A DNA stretch of 5,050 bases from Actinomycetota bacterium (GTDB lineage Bacteria > Actinomycetota > Actinomycetes > Actinomycetales > Microbacteriaceae), in assembly GCA_009703845.1 (NCBI GenBank), contig WLFI01000072.1:1-5050 (forward strand), read 5' to 3'. The notes below the pieces were generated by a model. That model saw only the letters and a list, made by a program, of their open reading frames with translations. It did not search any database and had not been told where the DNA came from. This document shows positions 1-5,050 of the stretch, piece after piece. The position numbers were made by a program, and so were the translations under genes. The stretch's first letter is position 1. Each line of letters begins with the position of its first letter.

Positions 1-424
1 CTTGCGCCAAAAGAACGGCTGGCGCTAGAGCGTCAGCTACCGAAAGCAGCTTGAGCCCCGCTTGACGGGCACCTAGGTAGGCTCCCAAAACACCAAAGAT
101 CAGGCCACCATAGATTGCGAGGCCGCCCTCCCAAACATACAGAATCTTGAGCAGGTCTTTACCTTCACCGACATAGTCGCTTAGGTGGGTTACGACGTGG
201 AACAGTCTCGCGCCGACGATACCGATCGGTACGGCCCAAATTGCAACGTCAAGCATCAGGCCGCTCTCGCCCCCGCGCTTAACCAATCTGCGGTTTGACC
301 AATAAACGGCTACGACTATGCCCAACAGAATGAACAACGCGTAATAGTGGATGCGCGCAAAGCCTAGATCGATGGTCGAATCTGGTGGGCTTGGAATAGA
401 TGCAACGAAGTTTGCGATGGTCAT
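1..424 (-). CDS. lgt: Prolipoprotein diacylglyceryl transferase, N-terminal part (cut by window edge)
   Basis: Lgt is a membrane enzyme that transfers diacylglyceryl from phosphatidylglycerol to the lipobox cysteine of prolipoproteins, the first step of lipoprotein maturation. I translated this frame by hand: 141 codons stay open to the window edge, about half or less of the family length. Visible signs are the early R-I-H-Y-Y-A-L segment (residues 24-30) opening the first helix (about 26-42), a second helix (about 56-77) ending in G-A-R-L-F-H, and V-W-E-G-G-L-A-I-Y-G-G (97-107) leading into a third helix (to about 119). The fourth helix begins near 131. The ATG at 424 overlaps the trpA TGA as ATGA, and an AAGGGA ribosome-binding site lies five bases upstream inside trpA, so start and coupling are well supported. 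Tyr105 stands where E. coli Lgt has His103. The catalytic Arg/Asn/Glu region lies outside the window. Confidence 0.93.
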   Translation of the reverse strand, partial: MTIANFVASIPSPPDSTIDLGFARIHYYALFILLGIVVAVYWSNRRLVKRGGESGLMLDVAIWAVPIGIVGARLFHVVTHLSDYVGEGKDLLKILYVWEGGLAIYGGLIFGVLGAYLGARQAGLKLLSVADALAPAVLLAQ

Positions 425-1215
425 TTACGTCCCTTGTTCATTTTCGATTCTATTTCGGCAACAATACGTTTGAGCTCGGGTAGCCCCCCTTGGCTGTATG
501 CACGCACAAAAACGCTCCCGATAATGGCGCCATCTGCGTAATCGTTTACTGCAGAAGCCTGCTCCCCCGTTGAAATACCGATGCCCACTGCGACGTTTGC
601 CTGAACATCCGTGTCGCGAACTGCCGAAACCACTCCGCGTGCCAGGGAGTCCACTTCGTCTCTTGCGCCCGTAATACCCATTGTGGACACGGCATAGACA
701 AAACCACGACTGAGTTCTGCCGCGTTCTGAATGCGCTCTGCCGATGAGGTCGGAGCTGCAAGGAACACTCGATCAAGGTCATACTGGTCTGCGGCAGCAA
801 GCCATTCCGCAGCTTCATCTGGAATTAGGTCAGGCGTGATCATTCCTGCGCCACCGGCCTGTTTGAGCGCCTCGGCGAACTTTTGCACTCCAAACTGCAT
901 GACAGGGTTCCAGTAAGTCATAACTAAAACCGGCACACCCGTGCGTTCAGAGACCTCTTTCACCGCATCAAAAGTCTGACGAAGTTTGAAGCCGTTGGCG
1001 AGCGATAGCTCAGTTGCCTCTTGGATGACTGGTCCGTCCATCACCGGGTCAGAATAAGGAACACCGAGTTCAAGAATGTCAACGCCGCCCTCGGCCATGG
1101 CGACAGCTGCCTCTACCGATTCGCTCAAGGTTGGAAATCCAAGAGGAAAATATCCGATGAGGGTGTCTTTGCCGGCCGCTTTGTTAGCTGCAAATGCCGC
1201 TTCTACTTTGCTCAT
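421..1215 (-). CDS. trpA: Tryptophan synthase alpha subunit
   Basis: TrpA cleaves indole-3-glycerol phosphate to indole and glyceraldehyde-3-phosphate in the cytoplasm; in the alpha2beta2 complex indole passes through a tunnel to TrpB. The 264-residue protein has normal family length and a complete TIM barrel. Catalytic Glu49 lies in L-E-L-G-V-P-Y-S-D-P and Asp60 in D-G-P, the same numbers as in the Salmonella enzyme. P-D-L-I-P-D-E (128-134), G-F-V-Y-A-V-S (171-177, with the conserved active-site Tyr174), G-I-G-I-S (211-215) and the phosphate-binding G-S-V (233-235) are all present. The ATG at 1215 is two bases after the trpB stop, with a GGGGGA ribosome-binding site inside the end of trpB. 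The TGA stop overlaps the lgt start. The last residues (N-K-G-R-K) are a short basic tail. Nothing suggests damage or transfer. Confidence 0.98.
   Translation of the reverse strand: MSKVEAAFAANKAAGKDTLIGYFPLGFPTLSESVEAAVAMAEGGVDILELGVPYSDPVMDGPVIQEATELSLANGFKLRQTFDAVKEVSERTGVPVLVMTYWNPVMQFGVQKFAEALKQAGGAGMITPDLIPDEAAEWLAAADQYDLDRVFLAAPTSSAERIQNAAELSRGFVYAVSTMGITGARDEVDSLARGVVSAVRDTDVQANVAVGIGISTGEQASAVNDYADGAIIGSVFVRAYSQGGLPELKRIVAEIESKMNKGRK
430..435 (-). promoter_or_regulatory. Ribosome-binding site for lgt inside trpA
   Basis: On the minus strand this reads AAGGGA and lies five bases before the lgt ATG at 424, within the last codons of trpA. With the ATGA overlap it fixes the lgt start and suggests that lgt translation is coupled to trpA. 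Confidence 0.75.
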
Positions 1216-1217
1216 CG

Positions 1218-2417
1218 CTAGTCCCCCAGCAATCCGAAGTAGCGAGCCGCGGTTTCCATGTCTTTATCGCCACGGCCACTCAGGTTTACCAATACCGAGC
1301 TGCCGGGAGCCAACTCTTTACCTAACTTGAGAACACCGGCGAGAGCGTGAGCCGTCTCAATCGCTGGAATGATTCCCTCGGTTTGGCTGAGCAGGCGAAG
1401 GGCTTGCATCGCTTCGTCATCAGAGATGCCCCGATATTCAGCTCGGCCGAGATCCTTCAACCACGAGTGTTCAGGGCCGACACCCGGGTAGTCGAGGCCT
1501 GCGCTAATCGAGTGGCTCTCAAGGGTTTGGCCATCCTCGTCTTGAAGCATGTATGAGCGAGCGCCGTGCAGCACGCCAGGCTTTCCATAGTTCAGTGTGG
1601 CGGCGTGCCGCGGCGTACCCATACCGTCACCGGCCGCTTCGAATCCGAGCAACCGAACATCTTGGTCATCAAGGAAAGCGTGGAAGATTCCAATCGCGTT
1701 TGATCCGCCACCGACACACGCGGCGACAACGGTTGGAAGAGTTCCGAAATCACTAAGCATCTGTGCCCTGGCTTCGTTACCAATTACCGAGTGGAAATCG
1801 CGAACCATGGTAGGAAACGGGTGCGGACCGGCAACGGTGCCGAGAAGGTAGTGCGTGTTTTCAACGTTGGTAACCCAATCTCGAAGTGCCTCATTAATGG
1901 CGTCTTTGAGAGTTCGAGAACCGGTCTTGACTGCTACAACTGTTGCACCGAGGAGTTTCATTCGGGCGACATTCAGAGCCTGACGCTCAGTATCAACTTC
2001 ACCCATGTAAACGACGCATTCGAGACCGAACAGTGCCGCTGCGGTAGCGCTTGCAACGCCATGCTGACCAGCTCCAGTTTCGGCGATGATGCGGGTCTTA
2101 CCCATGCGCTTTGCTAGTAGAGCCTGCCCCAGTACGTTGTTTATCTTGTGCGATCCTGTGTGATTTAAATCTTCGCGTTTCAAAAAGACACGGATGTCGC
2201 CGGCGAGTGATGCAAATCGCTTCGCCTCGGTAATGATGCTTGGGCGACCCGTGTAGTTTTTGTGGAGTTCGGCAAGCTCGAGCACGAAGCTTGGATCGGC
2301 TTTTGCCGCGTTGTATGTACTTTCTAGCTCATCGAGCGCCGCGATTAGAGACTCAGGCACAAACCGCCCACCGAATTCGCCGAAGTACGGGCCTACTTGT
2401 TCGCGCAACTGAGTCAT
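1218..2417 (-). CDS. trpB: Tryptophan synthase beta subunit
   Basis: TrpB is the PLP-dependent subunit that condenses indole from TrpA with L-serine to form L-tryptophan. The 399-residue length is normal for the TrpB1 type that pairs with TrpA. The N-terminal [12 protein letters not shown] block (11-22) is intact. H-K-I-N-N (90-94) carries the Schiff-base Lys91, E-T-G-A-G-Q-H-G (113-120) carries catalytic Glu113, G-G-G-S-N (236-240) forms the phosphate cup, and S-G-R-G-D-K-D (380-386) holds the serine next to the pyridine nitrogen. H-P-F-P (199-202) and the [11 protein letters not shown] block (307-317) are also typical. The ATG at 2417 is preceded by TAGGA with eight bases of spacing in the 19-base gap after trpC. 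The gene runs almost directly into trpA, as usual for subunits made in equal amounts. Confidence 0.98.
   Translation of the reverse strand: MTQLREQVGPYFGEFGGRFVPESLIAALDELESTYNAAKADPSFVLELAELHKNYTGRPSIITEAKRFASLAGDIRVFLKREDLNHTGSHKINNVLGQALLAKRMGKTRIIAETGAGQHGVASATAAALFGLECVVYMGEVDTERQALNVARMKLLGATVVAVKTGSRTLKDAINEALRDWVTNVENTHYLLGTVAGPHPFPTMVRDFHSVIGNEARAQMLSDFGTLPTVVAACVGGGSNAIGIFHAFLDDQDVRLLGFEAAGDGMGTPRHAATLNYGKPGVLHGARSYMLQDEDGQTLESHSISAGLDYPGVGPEHSWLKDLGRAEYRGISDDEAMQALRLLSQTEGIIPAIETAHALAGVLKLGKELAPGSSVLVNLSGRGDKDMETAARYFGLLGD
1222..1227 (-). promoter_or_regulatory. Ribosome-binding site for trpA inside trpB
   Basis: On the minus strand this reads GGGGGA, six bases before the trpA ATG at 1215. 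It is formed by the last glycine and aspartate codons of trpB, so ribosomes finishing trpB stop right next to the trpA start. Confidence 0.7.
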
Positions 2418-2436
2418 AGGTTCAATCCTAAATCGA

Positions 2437-3207
2437 TTACGAGTTCAAGAATTCGTCTAGGCGAGAAGCCGGGTCACCAGTCACCAGAGCTTCACCGATT
2501 AAGACCACGTCTGCGCCCGCCTGCCGGTAGGCAACAACGTCTGAAACTTCACGCACGGCGCTTTCGGCGACTTTGATAGCCCCATCCGGAAAGTCGCCCA
2601 CGAGTTTCGAGAATAGATCTCGATCAGTCTCAAAGGTGGTCAGGTCTCTCGCGTTTACACCAATTAGTTTCGCCCCAACGTCACCGGCCACCTTGAGCTC
2701 TTCACCCGAGTGAGTCTCAACGAAGGCCGTCATTCCGAGCTCTTCGCCGAAGGCTTTTAGACGAGCCAACGTGGCTACATCCAGCCCCGCAACAATGAGC
2801 AAAAAGATGTCTGCTCCGTGTGCACGCGCCTCGAGTAGCTGGTACTCGTTCGAAATAAAGTCTTTTCTTAACAGCGGAACATTGACGGCAGCACGCACCT
2901 GCTCGAGATCAGCTAGGGAACCCTTGAATTTTCTCTCTTCGGTGAGCACAGAGATCGCTGAGGCCCCGTGCTGCTCGTAAATCCTTGCCAATGCCGGGGC
3001 ATCTTCGATGGTCGCCAACGAACCTTTCGATGGGCTGGAGCGCTTTATTTCGGCTAACACTTGAATGCGCTCGCGAGGCTTCAGAGCATTTAATGCGTCG
3101 ATCGCAGGAGCTCTGCATGCGATGATGCTTTCTAGATGGCTTGTCGAAACGGTGCTTCTTCGTCTTTCGGAGTCTTCCGCAGCTCCTGCGTAGAGGTCTT
3201 CAAGCAC
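2437..3207 (-). CDS. trpC: Indole-3-glycerol-phosphate synthase
   Basis: TrpC converts 1-(2-carboxyphenylamino)-1-deoxyribulose-5-phosphate to indole-3-glycerol phosphate with loss of CO2 and water. The protein is a stand-alone 256-residue TIM barrel with no fused TrpF domain. Key residues are in place: Glu53 and Lys55 in [11 protein letters not shown], the general acid Lys115 in L-R-K-D-F, Glu164 in V-E-T-H, G-V-N-A-R-D-L (183-189), A-E-S (214-216) and I-G-E-A-L (237-241). The start is GTG at 3207. The upstream in-frame codons are TTC, ACA and then the TAG of the preceding small gene, so no earlier start exists, and the resulting N-terminus (M-L-E-D-L) fits the family. I see no good ribosome-binding site; an AAAGG lies 16 bases upstream, which is too far. 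Re-initiation after the small gene is therefore likely. Confidence 0.96.
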   Translation of the reverse strand: MLEDLYAGAAEDSERRRSTVSTSHLESIIACRAPAIDALNALKPRERIQVLAEIKRSSPSKGSLATIEDAPALARIYEQHGASAISVLTEERKFKGSLADLEQVRAAVNVPLLRKDFISNEYQLLEARAHGADIFLLIVAGLDVATLARLKAFGEELGMTAFVETHSGEELKVAGDVGAKLIGVNARDLTTFETDRDLFSKLVGDFPDGAIKVAESAVREVSDVVAYRQAGADVVLIGEALVTGDPASRLDEFLNS

Positions 3208-3213
3208 GAATGT

Positions 3214-3429
3214 CTAGCGCTTGCCTTTGATTCCGTAGCCCATGCGTGCTAACACCACTCCGGCAACTACACCAAGAACCACAACTACACCTGATGCCCA
3301 GACGAGACCAAACATGTCGAAGTAGTAAGCCCAGGTGGCCACTCCCGATGCGATGATGATGATGATTACCGCTACCCACGCGGCAATTGAGTCGCCGTGT
3401 CCAGGGTCGCTTGGGTGTTCTGAAGTCAT
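3214..3429 (-). CDS. Small two-helix membrane protein, HGxxPAAW-like, in the trp operon
   Basis: This 71-residue protein has no known function. It begins with a short hydrophilic stretch containing H-G-D-S-I-A-A-W (11-18), followed by two hydrophobic segments at about 18-36 and 40-62 and a basic tail (G-K-R end). This layout, and the place between trpE and trpC, match the small actinobacterial HGxxPAAW family, where the motif is followed by two membrane helices; here the proline is replaced by isoleucine. The ATG at 3429 has a strong GAGAGGG ribosome-binding site, so this is a real gene rather than a shadow. Residues 22-26 are five isoleucines encoded by an ATC repeat. The TAG stop lies two codons before the GTG of trpC in the same frame, so its translation probably feeds trpC. 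Family assignment is from motif and context only. Confidence 0.85.
   Translation of the reverse strand: MTSEHPSDPGHGDSIAAWVAVIIIIIASGVATWAYYFDMFGLVWASGVVVVLGVVAGVVLARMGYGIKGKR
3352..3366. repeat. Five-unit GAT/ATC trinucleotide repeat inside a membrane helix
   Basis: Five perfect GAT units on the plus strand (ATC on the coding strand) encode isoleucines 22-26 of the 71-residue membrane protein, in the middle of its first helix. Gain or loss of a unit would keep the frame and change the helix length by one residue. Such a short run may simply reflect codon choice for a hydrophobic stretch. Confidence 0.7.
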
Positions 3430-3433
3430 TCTG

Positions 3434-3440
3434 CCCTCTC
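3434..3440 (-). promoter_or_regulatory. Strong ribosome-binding site for the 71-residue membrane protein
   Basis: On the minus strand this reads GAGAGGG, four bases before the ATG at 3429. It lies in the 25-base gap after the upstream membrane-protein gene, the longest gap in the window. It is the best match to the 16S rRNA tail among the junctions here and supports this short gene as real. Confidence 0.78.
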
Positions 3441-3454
3441 TAGATGTCTCTAGT

Positions 3455-4033
3455 TTACTTGTGGTTCGGATTCGTCTCTTGCCAAAGAGAGTGGTCTAGA
3501 TCATCCGCTTTCTCTAATTCAAGTTGCGGCTTGACGCGCTTGGCTTTGGAGCGCTCGCTCAACTTTTTTGAGATACGAATAAGTGCAACGAGAGCCGTAT
3601 AAATCTGAAGCAGTGTGATTGCGAATGCTAGAACTACGGCGGCCAAACCGTTGAATGTGCTCTGGTGGCTCAGCACGACCTCGTCCAATTGAGCCACCCA
3701 GTTAGCTATACCTGTCGATTTGGCAACGAATGGTTCGAGCGCTGATGCGTCGGCACCCAAAAGTACTGCGATTGGCGGAACCATCGACCAGGCGAGAGCT
3801 ATTCCAGCCGCAATAAGAAAAACTGCGCCCCACCGACTCTGCAGGTAAAGAAAAAGCGCTATCGCTAGTAAGTCGACAAACAAGGCAGCCGGAATGGCAG
3901 GGTACACGGCGGTTCCCTCGATTAACAGATCCGTTCCCGTAGCCAACTTGACTTCGAACCAGGGCTGGATTGCCAAGAATGCCACGAGGGCCAGTATCGC
4001 AAGTGAGCTGTAAACAAGCCGTTTAGGAGCCAA
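3455..4033 (-). CDS. Trp-operon-associated conserved membrane protein (TIGR02234-like)
   Basis: This 192-residue integral membrane protein resembles the actinobacterial 'Trp region conserved membrane protein' found directly after trpE. The function of the family is not known; its position suggests a link to tryptophan or chorismate metabolism, but that is inference. Four hydrophobic segments are visible at about 7-23, 46-65, 69-93 and 127-153. The first ends in the Q-P-W motif (23-25), and G-T (40-41) precedes the second, as in relatives. The last 39 residues form a charged, probably cytoplasmic tail, first basic (K-K-L-S-E-R-S-K-A-K-R) and then acidic. The start is a TTG at 4033, immediately after the trpE TAA and in the same frame; GAGG inside the end of trpE, nine bases away, supports it. 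The basic N-terminus (A-P-K-R) also fits the family. Confidence 0.88.
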   Translation of the reverse strand: MAPKRLVYSSLAILALVAFLAIQPWFEVKLATGTDLLIEGTAVYPAIPAALFVDLLAIALFLYLQSRWGAVFLIAAGIALAWSMVPPIAVLLGADASALEPFVAKSTGIANWVAQLDEVVLSHQSTFNGLAAVVLAFAITLLQIYTALVALIRISKKLSERSKAKRVKPQLELEKADDLDHSLWQETNPNHK

Positions 4034-5050
4034 TTAGATGCGCCTCAGGGAGTCGGCGACGTCAATGGCGTGCAAGATAACGGCGGCCTTGCTCTTTGTT
4101 TCGTTGAATTCGCTTGTGGGTTCTGAATCTAGAACAATTCCCGCTCCCGCCTGCACGTGTGCGACACCGTTACGAATTAGGGCCGTTCTAATCGCGATAG
4201 CAAGATCGGCATTCCCAGCAAAGTCAAAGTATCCGACGACACCACCGAACAATCCCCGGTTATCGCTTTCTAGGTCATCAATGATTTCGAGAGCCCTAGG
4301 CTTAGGAGCTCCCGAAAGAGTTCCTGCCGGAAAAGTGGCTCTGAATACGTCGACCACAGAGGAATCGACGTTTAGGTTGCCCTCAACGGTTGAAACCAAG
4401 TGCTGAATGTGGCTGAACTTGTGAATCTTCATAAACTCGGTCACATTTACTGATTTTGGATTGCAGACCTTGAGCAGGTCATTTCTTGCGAGGTCAACGA
4501 GCATCAGGTGTTCTGCACGTTCCTTCTCATCTGACAAAAGGATCTCGGCGAGCTCAATGTCTTCTTCGAATGTCTTGCCACGCGGCTTCGAACCTGCAAT
4601 CGGGTGCATGATTGCCTGGCCGTCGAACACCTTTACCAGAGCCTCTGGAGATGAGCCAACAATCGAATAAACACCTGACGTGTCAGAAAGATTGATGTGG
4701 TACATGTATGGGCTTGGGTTGATGGAGCGAAGCGCCCGGTAAATGTCTAGCGGACTCGATTGAGTTTCACGGTCAAAACGTTGCGACACAACGACTTGAA
4801 AAACATCCCCGGCTTGCACGTGAACCTGCGCCTGTGCGACCGTTTTGGCGAAACTCTGCTGCGTGTGGTTTGGCCTGGCGTCCACGGTAACAACTGCAGT
4901 GAGTTCTGCTAGGTATGAAACTGAAGGTTCGGCCAGCTGCGTCTTTAGCAGTTGCAACTGTTCAATTGCCGAGTTGTAGTCGTCTCGGAGTTCTGCTTCG
5001 GTTTGTCCTTCAATAAAAAGATTAGAAACGACTTGGATGCGGCTCAGTTC
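4034..5050 (-). CDS. trpE: Anthranilate synthase component I, C-terminal two thirds (5' end outside window)
   Basis: TrpE makes anthranilate from chorismate using ammonia supplied by the TrpG glutaminase; it is the feedback-controlled first step of the pathway. The frame is open to the window edge, giving 338 visible residues; the family is about 500 long, so the N-terminal part with the tryptophan-binding region is missing. The TTG at 4957 is an internal leucine codon, not a start. Visible motifs (numbered from the edge) are G-D-V-F-Q (81-85), N-P-S-P-Y-M (111-116), P-I-A-G-S (150-154), E-R-A-E-H (177-181), H-L-V-S-T-V-E-G (217-224), F-P-A-G-T-L-S-G-A-P-K (240-250) and Q-A-G-A-G-I-V (300-306), then E-F-N-E-T. 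Alanine in P-I-A-G, where aminodeoxychorismate synthase has lysine, argues for TrpE over PabB. The protein ends 21 residues after the E-F-N-E-T motif (314-318), so TrpG is not fused. Confidence 0.96.
   Translation of the reverse strand, partial: ELSRIQVVSNLFIEGQTEAELRDDYNSAIEQLQLLKTQLAEPSVSYLAELTAVVTVDARPNHTQQSFAKTVAQAQVHVQAGDVFQVVVSQRFDRETQSSPLDIYRALRSINPSPYMYHINLSDTSGVYSIVGSSPEALVKVFDGQAIMHPIAGSKPRGKTFEEDIELAEILLSDEKERAEHLMLVDLARNDLLKVCNPKSVNVTEFMKIHKFSHIQHLVSTVEGNLNVDSSVVDVFRATFPAGTLSGAPKPRALEIIDDLESDNRGLFGGVVGYFDFAGNADLAIAIRTALIRNGVAHVQAGAGIVLDSEPTSEFNETKSKAAVILHAIDVADSLRRI
4043..4046 (-). promoter_or_regulatory. Ribosome-binding site deciding the TTG start of the trp membrane protein
   Basis: On the minus strand this reads GAGG, nine bases before the TTG at 4033 and inside the final codons of trpE. 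An upstream start is impossible because the trpE stop is in the same frame, and the next candidate start downstream would remove part of the first membrane helix. The short motif could be chance, but its spacing is good. Confidence 0.6.

Noticed and set aside
1076..1330. Plus-strand frame spanning the trpA/trpB junction
   Set aside because: It crosses two well-supported genes on the other strand and shows no recognisable motifs or start context.
1791..2117. 108-codon plus-strand open frame opposite trpB
   Set aside because: It is antisense to highly conserved trpB motifs that fully explain the sequence; there is no sign of an independent protein.
3214..3429. Small gene as a truncated N-terminus of trpC separated by a nonsense mutation
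   Set aside because: The two share a frame, but the small protein has its own strong ribosome-binding site and a complete HGxxPAAW-like layout, and trpC has a full-length N-terminus of its own. They are two genes.
3430..3454. Terminator or promoter in the 25-base gap
   Set aside because: There is no stem-loop followed by a T run and no convincing -35/-10 pair; the gap is taken up by a ribosome-binding site and a short repeat.
4038..4406. 122-codon plus-strand open frame opposite trpE
   Set aside because: It lies fully within trpE, has no family resemblance that I recognise, and its serine/arginine/threonine-rich composition is typical of an antisense frame shadow.
4955..4957. TTG as the start of a 307-residue TrpE
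   Set aside because: The frame continues upstream without a stop to the window edge, and the 31 extra residues match the expected TrpE linker region, so this TTG is an internal leucine codon.
4034..5050. PabB (aminodeoxychorismate synthase) instead of TrpE
   Set aside because: The P-I-A-G motif lacks the lysine typical of PabB, and the gene sits at the head of trpC-trpB-trpA.

Overview
This window is the middle and distal part of a tryptophan operon from an actinobacterium, read entirely on the minus strand. It is essentially all coding. In transcription order (high to low coordinates) it holds trpE (5' end outside the window), a four-helix membrane protein of the trp-operon-associated type, a 71-residue two-helix membrane protein related to the HGxxPAAW family, trpC, trpB, trpA and the first 141 codons of lgt. 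The longest gap between genes is 25 bases.

The order trpE - membrane protein - small HGxxPAAW-like protein - trpC - trpB - trpA - lgt is typical of Actinobacteria, above all Micrococcales. G+C is only about 50% by eye, low for that group. With the protein sequences this suggests a low-GC freshwater Microbacteriaceae of the Rhodoluna/Aquiluna (Luna) type. The genus is inference; the actinobacterial assignment is firmer.

Region by region: 4034-5050 is the catalytic C-terminal two thirds of anthranilate synthase component I. 3455-4033 and 3214-3429 encode two membrane proteins of unknown function. 2437-3207 is indole-3-glycerol-phosphate synthase. 1218-2417 and 421-1215 are the beta and alpha subunits of tryptophan synthase. 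1-424 is the N-terminal part of prolipoprotein diacylglyceryl transferase, which overlaps trpA by four bases.

TrpE starts the pathway by making anthranilate from chorismate. TrpC closes the indole ring. TrpA releases indole, which TrpB joins to serine. No trpG, trpD or trpF lies in this stretch, so those steps must be encoded elsewhere; in Actinobacteria the TrpF step is usually done by PriA. All enzymes look intact at their key residues. Most junctions are tight enough for translational coupling. Two junctions (trpE/membrane protein and small protein/trpC) have both genes in the same frame, separated only by a stop codon and at most two further codons, with TTG and GTG starts.

No mobile element, CRISPR array, RNA gene or obviously foreign segment is visible, and I see no evidence of a wholly new system. 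The parts with most to learn are the two membrane proteins and the unusual junctions.
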